Shown piece after piece: positions 1 through 7,800 of a stretch of DNA of 9,518 nucleotides; position 1 is the stretch's first letter; each line of letters opens with the position of its first letter. The notes below the pieces were generated by a model. The model worked only from the letters and a program-made list of their open reading frames with translations. It searched no databases and was not told the origin of the DNA. Made by a program: the position numbers and the translations under genes. Source of the DNA: Bordetella parapertussis (GTDB lineage: Bacteria; Pseudomonadota; Gammaproteobacteria; Burkholderiales; Burkholderiaceae_C); assembly GCA_945875935.1 (NCBI GenBank), contig CAMCNE010000087.1:1-9518 (forward strand), given 5' to 3'.

Positions 1-1706
1 GTGCGCGCGGTGTCAGCGCCCAGCCAGCCCACCTGCTGCGCCAGCACCCACACCAGCCAGGCCACGGTGAGAAACATCGGGATCGCCAGCACCTGCTTCA
101 GGCGCAGCATCCAGGCACCGGGGCGCGGCAGGCGCTCGCGCCAGCCCGGTATCAGCACCAGCAGCGCATAGGGCAGCGCCATGCCGATGCCCAGCGCGCC
201 GAACACGCTCAGGCCCACGGCGGCCGGCTGAGTGATGGCAAAGCCCAGGGCTGCGCCCATGAACGGCGCGGTGCACGGGCTGGCGGCCACCACCGCCAGC
301 ACGCCCGAGGCCAGCGCATCGACCGCCGGGCGCTCATCGCGCCAGGCCAGCAGGCCCTGCGGCAGCAGCACCGACACGTCGAACACGCCCAGCAGGTTCA
401 GCCCGAGGGCCAGGAACAGCAACGCCAGCACGCCCACGACCCATGGTTCTTGCAACTGAAAACCCCAGCCGATGGCGCTGCCAGCCGCGCGCAGCGCCAG
501 CAAGCCGGCAGCGAGCAGCAGAAAACTCAGCACCACGCCCACGCTGTAGGCCAGCGCGTGGGCGCGCAACGCCAGCGCCGGATTGCCCGCGACGCGCGGC
601 GTCTGGCTCAGGCTCAGCAGCTTGATGGACAGCACCGGAAAGACGCACGGCATCAGATTGAGCACCATCCCACCCACGAAGGCGAGCAGCAGCGCGGCCG
701 CCCACCCCAGATCGGCGGCGGCAGCTGGGCTGGCGGGGTCGGGTGAGGCTGCCAGAGCGGCCTCGGCCTGCGCATCGCGCAGCAGCTGCGCGCCCGGCGG
801 CAGGCTGATCGCGCTCACCGTGCGCACCGGTGCGTTGAACTCGGCCGCGCGCCGCCCAGCGCCCCAAGGCGACGCCGCAGCCTCGCCTTGCGCCACCACG
901 ATGCCGCGCAGCGATTCGGGCAGTGCCGCGCCATCGAACAGCCGCAGCCCGATGGCGTAGCCCGCATCGGTGCGATAGGCCTGATGGACGGCGGTCTCGA
1001 GCAGCTGCGGGGTGTACGCAAACAGATGGATCAGCGGCGATGGCGGCGCTGCGCTTGATGCGTCGGAGGCCGGCCGCGCCAGGCTCACCAGCAGCTCGGT
1101 GCCGGCACTTTGCACATCGGCCGTCCAGCCATCGAGCGGCGCGGCCTGCTCGGCAGCGGCACGCTCGAACAGGGCGCCGTGCGCGGTGCCGCCCGGGGTC
1201 ACGCCATCGCCAGCCTCGACCACCGGCAGTTGCAGCTGCAGCTTCACCGTCTCGGGAATGCACACCTCGCGGCAGACCAGCCAGCTGGCCTCGGCCTTGA
1301 GCGTGAGCGTGCTGCCCGCGCGGGCATCGGCCGGCGGCATGTAGATCTGCGGCAGCAGCAGTTCGCCTTCGTAGCCGAAATTGACCAGCGGGCCGATCCA
1401 CAGCCGCTGCGGCGTCGGCCATTCGATCTCGTCGACCTGGCTGCCGGCGGGCAGCGTCCAGTTCAGCGCCGTCGGCAGCCCCGAGTCGCCGGGGTTGCGC
1501 CAGTAGGTGTGCCAGTGGGGCTGGTGCACGAGCCGCAGGCCGCTGCGAATCGGCTGGCCGGGCTGCACCGCCGCGCGCTCGGCCACCAGCTCGGCGCTGA
1601 CATGGGCGGTGGCCACCGGCTGGGCGACGGCGCACGTGCTGAGCGCAGCCAGCAGCCACAGGGCTGCGGCTCGAAGCCCGCCAAATATCGACCCCGCCCG
1701 ATTCAT
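1..1706 (-). CDS. DsbD/ScsB-family membrane protein-disulfide reductase (partial, C-terminus cut by window edge)
   Basis: Proteins of this family carry electrons from cytoplasmic thioredoxin across the inner membrane to periplasmic disulfide-isomerase or thiol-repair partners. 568 residues are visible with no stop before the edge. Residues 1-29 look like a signal peptide ending AVAQ. An N-terminal periplasmic beta-rich domain (about 30-310) has the HWHTYWRNPGDSG stretch (64-76), typical of ScsB-like members rather than classical E. coli DsbD, and a C-x3-C pair (C145, C149), the likely periplasmic redox pair. About six hydrophobic segments follow (near 332-366, 379-409, 421-442, 461-492, 494-521, 539-563). 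The transmembrane redox cysteines are C354 in NLMPCVFPVLS and C478 in AASPCTAPF; their 124-residue spacing is close to that of E. coli DsbD. The last membrane segments and the expected thioredoxin-like domain would lie beyond the window. The ATG at 1706 is preceded by AAGGAG with a 6-nt spacer. Family assignment is firm; the exact subfamily and partner are inferred. Confidence 0.92.
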   Translation of the reverse strand, partial: MNRAGSIFGGLRAAALWLLAALSTCAVAQPVATAHVSAELVAERAAVQPGQPIRSGLRLVHQPHWHTYWRNPGDSGLPTALNWTLPAGSQVDEIEWPTPQRLWIGPLVNFGYEGELLLPQIYMPPADARAGSTLTLKAEASWLVCREVCIPETVKLQLQLPVVEAGDGVTPGGTAHGALFERAAAEQAAPLDGWTADVQSAGTELLVSLARPASDASSAAPPSPLIHLFAYTPQLLETAVHQAYRTDAGYAIGLRLFDGAALPESLRGIVVAQGEAAASPWGAGRRAAEFNAPVRTVSAISLPPGAQLLRDAQAEAALAASPDPASPAAAADLGWAAALLLAFVGGMVLNLMPCVFPVLSIKLLSLSQTPRVAGNPALALRAHALAYSVGVVLSFLLLAAGLLALRAAGSAIGWGFQLQEPWVVGVLALLFLALGLNLLGVFDVSVLLPQGLLAWRDERPAVDALASGVLAVVAASPCTAPFMGAALGFAITQPAAVGLSVFGALGIGMALPYALLVLIPGWRERLPRPGAWMLRLKQVLAIPMFLTVAWLVWVLAQQVGWLGADTAR

Positions 1707-1712
1707 GCACCG

Positions 1713-1718
1713 CTCCTT
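1713..1718 (-). promoter_or_regulatory. Shine-Dalgarno site of the DsbD-like gene
   Basis: AAGGAG lies 6 nt upstream of the ATG at 1706 on the minus strand. It fixes this start over an out-of-frame GTG four bases further upstream. Confidence 0.8.
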
Positions 1719-1912
1719 GTCACCGCCTGGCCTGCGCCAGCGCGCGGCTGTGGAGTGGAGTGCGCCAAGCCGCGGCGGGTTCCATCGCCGCAGCCGATCG
1801 GCAAGGCGGCGAGCGTCTGGCAGGGCGGGAACGAGGCGGTCGGGGGCGTGGACAAGGGAGATTCGGGCTGCGGCGTCGACTGCCTCGACAATGAATCATT
1901 CTCCCACCCGAC
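1719..1912. other. Divergent intergenic region between the reductase and the pabB-type gene
   Basis: About 200 bases separate the two divergent starts, so promoters for both genes probably lie here. I could not identify a convincing -35/-10 pair on either strand. The only structure seen is a short inverted repeat (GTCGA, 5-nt loop, TCGAC) at 1875-1889, too small to call an operator. There is no good Shine-Dalgarno directly before the plus-strand gene. Confidence 0.4.
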
Positions 1913-3835
1913 GTGACCGACATGCCCCGCGCCTTTGCGCTGCTCGACGACCACGGCGCCACGGCCGAGCGCCCCGCCAGCCGGCTGTACAGCGGCTTCG
2001 TGCGCGAACACCGCTGCGTCGATGCGTCCACGCTCGATGCCATGTGGACGCGCGTCGATGCCGACCTGCGCGCCGGTCTGCACGCGGTGCTGCTGGCCGA
2101 CTACGAATGGGGCGTCAAGTTGCAGGGCATCGGCCAGCGCGCCGGCAGTGCGCCAATGCCCGGCGATGATCCCTCGTCGCTGCGCGTGCTGATGTTTTCT
2201 GATCTGGCGCATCTGTCTCGCGACGAGGTCGAGCACTGGCTCGAGCGGCAGGACGCGAACGCCGAGTCCGCCGGCGTGATGGACCTGCGCTGCGACACCG
2301 ACCTGCCGACTTTCACCGCCGCCATCGCGCGCATCCACGAGGCCATCCGCGCCGGCCAGACCTATCAGGTCAACTACAGCTACCGGCTGCACGGCCAAGC
2401 CTATGGCTCGCCGCTGACGCTGTACCGGCGCCTGCGCGCGCGCCAGCCGGTGGCTTACGGCGCCTTCATCGAGCTGCCGCCGGGCGACGACGTCAGCCAC
2501 ATCCTGTCGTGCTCGCCTGAGCTCTTTGTGCGCCACGACCAGGGCACGCTCACCACCCGGCCGATGAAGGGCACGGCCGCGCGCGCGGCCACGCCCGAGG
2601 CCGACAGCCACGCCGCACAGCACCTGGCGCTCGATGAAAAGAGCCGCGCCGAGAACTTGATGATCGTGGACCTGCTGCGCAACGACCTGGGCCGCATCGC
2701 GCGCACGGGCTCGGTGCGGGTGAGCGAACTGTTTGCCATCGAGCCCTACGCCAGCGTGTTCCAGATGACCTCGACGGTGCAAGCCGACGTGCGAGCCGAC
2801 CTGGGCATGCCCGAGGTGCTGCGCGCGGTGTTTCCGTGCGGCTCGATCACCGGCGCGCCCAAGCACCACACCATGTCGCTGATCGCGCAGCTTGAAGCCG
2901 CGCCGCGCGGCCTGTATTGCGGCGCCATCGGCTGGGTCGATGCGCCGCAGGGCGACGCGAAGCTGGGCGACTTTGGCCTGTCGGTGGCCATCCGCACACT
3001 CACGCTCGGCTCCGAGAGCCAGGGTCTGCGCCGCGCGCAACTGGGCGTGGGCGCTGGCATCCTGCTCGACAGCAACGCCACCGACGAATTCGAGGAATGT
3101 GCGCTGAAGGCGCGCTTTTTGACCGGGCTGGATCCGGGCTTCGAACTGTTCGAGACGATGCGCGCGAGCGCGCAGGGCGTGGCGCTGCTCGATCGCCACC
3201 TGGCACGGCTGGCCCACAGCGCACAGGTGCTGGGCTTTGCGTTTGATCGCGCGGCGGCGCTGGCGCTCATCGAGAAATTTCTGAGCGGCCTGTCACCGGA
3301 TGCCGCCAGCGCGAGCGGTTTGGCGGGCACGGGCGAGGCCCATCGCTTGCGCCTGTCGCTGGCCCATGACGGCCGTCTCACGCTCACGCACAGCGCGCTG
3401 GCCGCACTCAGCGTGACCGCCGTCACCTCACCGCATGAGCTCGCTGCCGCAAGCAGCGCCGTCGGCCTGCTCATCGCCGCGCAGCGCCTGAGCGACGCCA
3501 ACCCGCTGGCCGCCCACAAGACCACGCTGCGCCAGCACTACGACGACGGCGTGCGCGCGGCCGAGCAGGCTGGCGCCTTCGACAGCCTGTTTTTCACCGG
3601 AGACGGCCGCCTCGTCGAGGGCGGTCGCACCAGCGTCTTCGTCAAGCTCGACGGCCGCTGGTTCACGCCCCCCATCACCGACGGCGCCCTGCCCGGCGTC
3701 ATGCGCGACGTGCTGCTCGACGACCCCGCCTGGCAAGCCACCGAGCGCACCTTGCGCTGCGAAGACCTCGAGCGTGCCGAGGCACTGGTGGTGTGCAACG
3801 CCCTGCGCGGGGTGTTGCCGGCGCGGCTGGTCTGA
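1913..3835 (+). CDS. pabB: Bifunctional aminodeoxychorismate synthase component I / aminodeoxychorismate lyase-like fusion (PabB-PabC)
   Basis: The PabB half converts chorismate (with ammonia from a PabA glutaminase) to 4-amino-4-deoxychorismate; PabC-type lyases release pyruvate to give p-aminobenzoate for folate. Numbering is from the GTG at 1913 (640 aa). Residues about 10-405 are the chorismate-binding domain: GQTYQVNYSYRL (148-159), SCSPELFVR, RPMKGTA with K219 (PabB enzymes carry this lysine, implicated in catalysis, where anthranilate synthases differ), ENLMIVDLLRNDLGRI, FPCGSITGAPK (307-317) and GVGAGILLDSNATDEFEE. Residues about 409-640 are a class IV PLP-dependent fold: FELFETMR, the probable PLP lysine K536 in AAHKTT, LVEGGRTSVFV (E569), ITDGALPGVMRDVLL and VCNALRGVLPA. 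The length fits known PabB-PabC fusions, and both halves retain their key residues. Start is uncertain: ATG at 1922 is an alternative, and neither has a clear ribosome-binding site. No pabA is visible in the window. Confidence 0.93.
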   Translation: MTDMPRAFALLDDHGATAERPASRLYSGFVREHRCVDASTLDAMWTRVDADLRAGLHAVLLADYEWGVKLQGIGQRAGSAPMPGDDPSSLRVLMFSDLAHLSRDEVEHWLERQDANAESAGVMDLRCDTDLPTFTAAIARIHEAIRAGQTYQVNYSYRLHGQAYGSPLTLYRRLRARQPVAYGAFIELPPGDDVSHILSCSPELFVRHDQGTLTTRPMKGTAARAATPEADSHAAQHLALDEKSRAENLMIVDLLRNDLGRIARTGSVRVSELFAIEPYASVFQMTSTVQADVRADLGMPEVLRAVFPCGSITGAPKHHTMSLIAQLEAAPRGLYCGAIGWVDAPQGDAKLGDFGLSVAIRTLTLGSESQGLRRAQLGVGAGILLDSNATDEFEECALKARFLTGLDPGFELFETMRASAQGVALLDRHLARLAHSAQVLGFAFDRAAALALIEKFLSGLSPDAASASGLAGTGEAHRLRLSLAHDGRLTLTHSALAALSVTAVTSPHELAAASSAVGLLIAAQRLSDANPLAAHKTTLRQHYDDGVRAAEQAGAFDSLFFTGDGRLVEGGRTSVFVKLDGRWFTPPITDGALPGVMRDVLLDDPAWQATERTLRCEDLERAEALVVCNALRGVLPARLV

Positions 3836-3847
3836 GTCGCGGCAAGA

Positions 3848-3883
3848 CTGCACACAGCGCGAGGGGCTGTGTGCAGGTTTTGC
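3848..3883 (+). terminator. Intrinsic terminator after the pabB-type gene
   Basis: A perfect 11-bp stem (CTGCACACAGC at 3848-3858, GCTGTGTGCAG at 3866-3876) with a 7-nt loop is followed by GTTTTGC. It begins 12 bases after the TGA at 3835. The short T run lies only on the plus-strand exit, so it should stop pabB transcription and insulate the promoter that follows. Confidence 0.8.
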
Positions 3884-3906
3884 GACAGCTTCGTCACACG
3901 CAGCCC

Positions 3907-3933
3907 TAACGTCCCGGCAAAGCCTGCCGATAA
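3907..3933 (+). promoter_or_regulatory. Putative sigma-28 (FliA, flagellar) promoter
   Basis: TAACGTCC (3907-3914), exactly 11 nt, then GCCGATAA (3926-3933). The established enterobacterial FliA consensus is TAAAGTTT, 11 nt, GCCGATAA. The -10 element matches at all eight positions, the spacer length is exact, and the -35 element matches at five of eight. Transcription would start near 3940, leaving a leader of about 60 nt before the ATG at 4000. The site lies between the upstream terminator and an unknown small gene, which is where a promoter is expected. An inverted repeat CGGCA/TGCCG (3915-3919, 3925-3929) overlaps spacer and -10. Not tested experimentally. Confidence 0.68.
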
Positions 3934-3999
3934 GGAGTTCATGGGGACGGCGCTGCATTGGCGCCTGCCCTGAAAAGAACCCATCGACAGGAGTCCCCC

Positions 4000-4281
4000 A
4001 TGAAGTTGGAAAACATCGTTTTCGCGGTCGCCGCAAAGATCGACGTGGATCGATCCTTCGTCTTCGAATACGTGGTGTGCCGACACATTCAGGCGATCCT
4101 GCTCAAGCACACCGATCTGCCGAGTCTGGTGACCGATGAAAAGCGACAGGACTACGCCAACTCGGTGGAGCTGCAGCAATGCATCGACCAGGCCGCCCAT
4201 CTGTTCCTGGCCGACATGGTGCGTGCCAGCGAGATCAGCGAAGCGGCGATCGCCCGCTGGCAATTGCCCATCGAGGTCTGA
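4000..4281 (+). CDS. Uncharacterised 93-residue cytoplasmic protein, likely under a sigma-28-type promoter
   Basis: I do not recognise this protein. The ATG at 4000 has a good ribosome-binding site, CAGGAG at 3988-3993 with a 6-nt spacer. The product is small, soluble-looking and probably mostly alpha-helical, with no signal peptide or clear membrane segment. It opens MKLENIVFAVAAKIDVD, has two cysteines (C27 in YVVCRHIQ and C61 in LQQCIDQ), and a mixed charged second half rich in A, E and Q. It is probably single-gene: a terminator lies upstream and the next gene faces it. Its TGA touches the stop of the opposing GGDEF gene. If the promoter call is right, expression would follow the late flagellar regulon, suggesting a role in motility, chemotaxis or its control; this is inference from position only. 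Confidence 0.78.
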   Translation: MKLENIVFAVAAKIDVDRSFVFEYVVCRHIQAILLKHTDLPSLVTDEKRQDYANSVELQQCIDQAAHLFLADMVRASEISEAAIARWQLPIEV

Positions 4282-4845
4282 TCAGTCAGCCTCGTCGCTG
4301 TCGTCCGGCCCCAGCGCGTCTGGCGGGCCGGCCCACACCTGTTGAGCCTCGCCCGGCCGCAGGCGCGAACGCTTGGCCGAATTGAGCCGCAAGTCGGCCA
4401 GATGCAGCAGATCGATCGCCTCCCAGTTGCCGCTCGCCGGCCTGGATGAAACCCCGATGCACACGTCGATGGGCCCGAAGCCCTCGTGCATCTCATGCGA
4501 GCGCCCGATCAGGCTGCGCACGGCCTGCGCCAGTTGCGTGGCGGTGACCAGCGAGGTTCCGGGCAGCAACATCGCGAATTGATCGCCACCGAGCCGGGCC
4601 ACGGTTTGGTCCTCGCGCGCCGAGCGGCGCAACGTGTCGGCCAGCGCGCGCAAGGCCAGATCGCCTGCGGCACGGCCGCGCTCATGGTTGATCAGAAACA
4701 GGTTGTCCAGATCGACCAACAGCAGCGCCAGCGCCTGTCTGTGGTCCTGCGCCGCATCGGCCGCCTCGCTGAGGCGATCCATGAAATAGGCGCGGTTGTG
4801 CAAACCGGTCAGCCCGTCGAGGAACAGGGCGCTAGCGTTTGTCAT
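4282..4845 (-). CDS. Compact stand-alone GGDEF-domain protein with altered GGDQF signature
   Basis: GGDEF domains make cyclic di-GMP from two GTP, or bind nucleotides or partners when degenerate. This 187-residue protein is almost only that domain: it opens ALFLDGLTGLHNRAYF (6-21), followed by LVDLDNLFLINHERG (43-57, first metal aspartate and the IN motif kept), AAGDLALRALA, and the signature RLGGDQFAMLLPG (84-96). The usual fourth residue Glu of GG(D/E)EF is Gln (Q89). The product-inhibition I-site RxxD, expected nine to six residues before the signature, reads REDQ and lacks its Asp. There is no sensory or membrane domain; the acidic tail ends DDSDEAD. The start is the ATG at 4845, at the domain boundary; an upstream in-frame ATG (4983) would overlap the autotransporter end by 88 bases and add an unlikely extension. 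The gene lies 50 nt after the autotransporter stop, so co-transcription is plausible. Whether it is an active cyclase cannot be read from sequence. Confidence 0.87.
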   Translation of the reverse strand: MTNASALFLDGLTGLHNRAYFMDRLSEAADAAQDHRQALALLLVDLDNLFLINHERGRAAGDLALRALADTLRRSAREDQTVARLGGDQFAMLLPGTSLVTATQLAQAVRSLIGRSHEMHEGFGPIDVCIGVSSRPASGNWEAIDLLHLADLRLNSAKRSRLRPGEAQQVWAGPPDALGPDDSDEAD

Positions 4846-4895
4846 GTCCACCGACTCTACGCCTGCGGCATGACGACAAACAAGTATCTTGTGGC

Positions 4896-7800
4896 TTACC
4901 AGCTGTATCGGATGTCCAGGCCAGCGCCCCAGTCGTGGCCATGGGTGTGCAGGGCGTAGCTCACGCCGACTTGAACCTGCCACGGCCCCGGCCTTTCGGT
5001 GATCAACCCCAAGCCCATCACCGTGGAATTGGGGCCCCGGCCCTGCCCCACGAACTTTTCGTACGACTGCGGGTTGGCCAGCAGGCTGGCCTTGATGGCG
5101 TGGTCGCTGTTGTTGGCAAAGTCATGTTCAAAGCGTGCGAAGGCAACGGGGCGCAGGCCAGCCTGCAGCGGCAAACTGGGAAAGCGCACGTGGGCGCCCA
5201 CATGGGCGATATAGGCCTCGGCCGTGGCCTCTTTCAAATGGAATCCGTAAGTGGGGTCGCCCGTCTCATCGAAAGCCTCCTGGTGATAGACGCTGACCGA
5301 TCCGCCGAACTCATGGCTGACCTCGATGCCCTTGTAGTCAAACCACGGCGCGCTGAAACGCACCGCCGCTTGCATGCTGTCACTGTTGTACTTCGCATGG
5401 AGCACAGAACTTTGTCCTGCCACGGTCGACAGACGATCCGAGTCATGCCATCCGTGTGCCAGACCCCACTGCGCCAGGGTGGTCCAGGTATCACCCTCAT
5501 GCCGCCAATAGGCGCCCAGGCCCGCGGTGGTTCCAGAAATGTCCTGGGTTTCCAGATCGCTCTCGTCGATCTTGCGATCGTTCACCGCGACATACGCACC
5601 CCAGGCGCCGCCCAGGATGGCCCCCATGTCCTTGCCAACGACCAGCTGGCTCATGCGGTAGCTGTAGCTGCCCAGATCGCCCTGCCCGTCGATGCTGCCG
5701 CGAAAGCCTGCCGCATCAACCCACACCTGGGTGCCAGACGGGTTGGTCAAAGCGGCGCGCTCGAACACCATGTTGCGCAGATTGGCCACCTGGGCGAAGC
5801 CAGTGGCGATGTAGGACGAGTAGGGCTCGGGATGCCAGCTGTTTTGCTGCGCCACGGGAGTGCCCTGTGCTTGAGCAGGCGTCGGAAGTGGCACAGGCGC
5901 CGGTGTGTTTCCGGTCGAACCTGATGACGACGTCACCGTGCCCGATACGCCCAACTGGGAATTGGTCAGGGTATTCAGTGCGCCTGCAATGGGGCCGTTG
6001 GGGTTTTGCGTGGCGGCTGCCACCATGAGGCCCAGGCCGCGGCCCCGGTTGCCCTTGTTCCCGTTCCCGTTCCCCTTTTGCAAATGGTCGTAGGGCATCA
6101 GATCGGCCTCCAGCGTGATGTCGGGGTGCTGGTTGGTTTGAAGATCGACCACCCGCCACGCCAGCAGGGCCGGCATGGCCGACACATCCACCACCGGCTT
6201 GAACACCGACGGCTTGATGGTGCCGGTCACCGCAGCATCGCGCGCCGACAGCAAGGTGATGCTGCGACCGTTCAGGCCAGGCGCGCTCAAGGGGGCCTGA
6301 TTGGCCACTTGCGACAGGGTCAGCGTGGTGGTGCCATCGAAAAACACGTTCCCGGCACCGTAAAGCACCTTGCCGTAGGCCAACTGACCCTGGCTGTCCT
6401 TGCCCACATTCACCCGCAACTGCGAACCCTGCGCGAAGTAGAGCGCCGTGTCGGTCGACAGGGTCGCGATGGGCTGGGCTCTTGTGCCCGGAAACAGCCA
6501 GCCGCCCGACACCTTCTGGCCAGCGACCGTGCCTTCCTTTCTCAAGACGACCGCACCGTCGCCTTCGATGTGGCCACTGCCACGCAAGTTGCCCTTGACG
6601 TCGAGACTGCCGGTGGAGTCGATGCTCAGGTGCAGAACATCGTCGCTGAGATCAATCTGCCCGCCATACACCACGTTCAAGACGGACGCTGCGCCCACAT
6701 GGATGCGCGCGGGGTTGCCGGCGGCCGCACCGACACCCGTCGTGCCCCGGATGAAGGCGAACGGGCTTTCATGGCTGCCCTTGTCCGGGCGCAGCGTGAA
6801 GGACGACTTATTGGCGAGATTCAGCTGGGAGCCATTGAACATGTCCACATCGTTGTAGGCGATGACATCACTGTCGTTCAGGCTGAGAACCGCGCCGGGG
6901 CCTGATCTGGAAAGGCCATTGCCAATTTGTGTCAGGCCTTTGACCTTGAGCTCTCCCAGGCCGTTCAAGTCAAGCCGCGACCCATCGAACATCCCCAGGA
7001 AATCGGTCTGCACAACACCCCACCGCGCGCTGAGGACTTCGGAATCGATGCGGTTGTCGCCGCTGACCTGAATTGTCTTGGCCAGCAACGAGGCGCCACT
7101 GCCCAGGGTGGCCGAGGCGTCTTTCAGCGAAACCGTGTGGGCCTCCAGCGAGGTGCCGTTGCCCATCGCGATCTTCGCCCCGGTGGAAAACTGCATGCGG
7201 TCGAAGACAGCGCTGGTTCCAGATCCCACCAGATGCAGCGCGGCGCCCTGCGAGAAGCGGGCCACTCCGTTGATGAACTTCAACTTGCCCCGCTTGAGCT
7301 CCAGTCCGCCATCCTGATTCAGGCCCACGGCATCGAGTGTGTTGGACCGGCCCCTGAATTCAAGGCCTTGAGCAACGTCGCTGAAGCTCAGCCAGGCCCC
7401 CGGCGAGATGGTGATGGCCGTGGGCGTGCCGATCAGGGTGGTGTAGTTCAACTGCTCGATGCTGTTGACCCCTTGCAGCGCGTTGATGCTGAACCGCGCA
7501 CCGCCGACCTGTAATTTCGCCGAGCCGACCAGCAGGCTGGAATTAGACAGGTTGATGGCTGGGTTGGGACCATCCAGCAACAGCCACAGGGGATTGGCCG
7601 ACCGCGCGCGCACGCCGTCCAGATTCAGCCTGACGTGGTCGAGAAAAATGGCCTCGGTGGTCAGCTGGTAAGTCCGTGACGACGACAGGCCTGAAAAGTC
7701 GGAATACAGGCTGTAGTTGATGGTCTGGCCAAAGGCCGGCACCACGTTGCCGGGCGCGTTGGCGTCGAAGGCATATCCGAAATAGATCTTCCGGAACATG

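Noticed and set aside
334..1710. Long minus-strand open frame (458 aa) overlapping the reductase
   Set aside because: Out of frame with the reductase, low-complexity Arg/Ala/Gly composition, no family motifs. It starts at a GTG four bases before the true ATG.
1703..3217. 504-aa antisense open frame opposite the pabB-type gene
   Set aside because: High-GC shadow of a gene with clear family motifs; its own translation shows no recognisable domain.
3941..3973. Ten-residue leader-peptide frame after AAGGAG at 3932-3937
   Set aside because: The spacer is only 3 nt, and the AAGGAG would lie at or before the expected transcription start, so it would not be in the mRNA.
4846..4983. N-terminal extension of the GGDEF protein to the ATG at 4983
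   Set aside because: It would overlap the end of the autotransporter and add a Pro/Arg-rich stretch unlike any sensor domain; the ATG at 4845 fits the domain edge.
4839..5924. 361-aa plus-strand open frame opposite the autotransporter barrel
   Set aside because: Antisense shadow of a well-supported barrel; no ribosome-binding site or domain.
6006..6905. 299-aa plus-strand open frame inside the autotransporter
   Set aside because: Antisense shadow with no coherent protein pattern.
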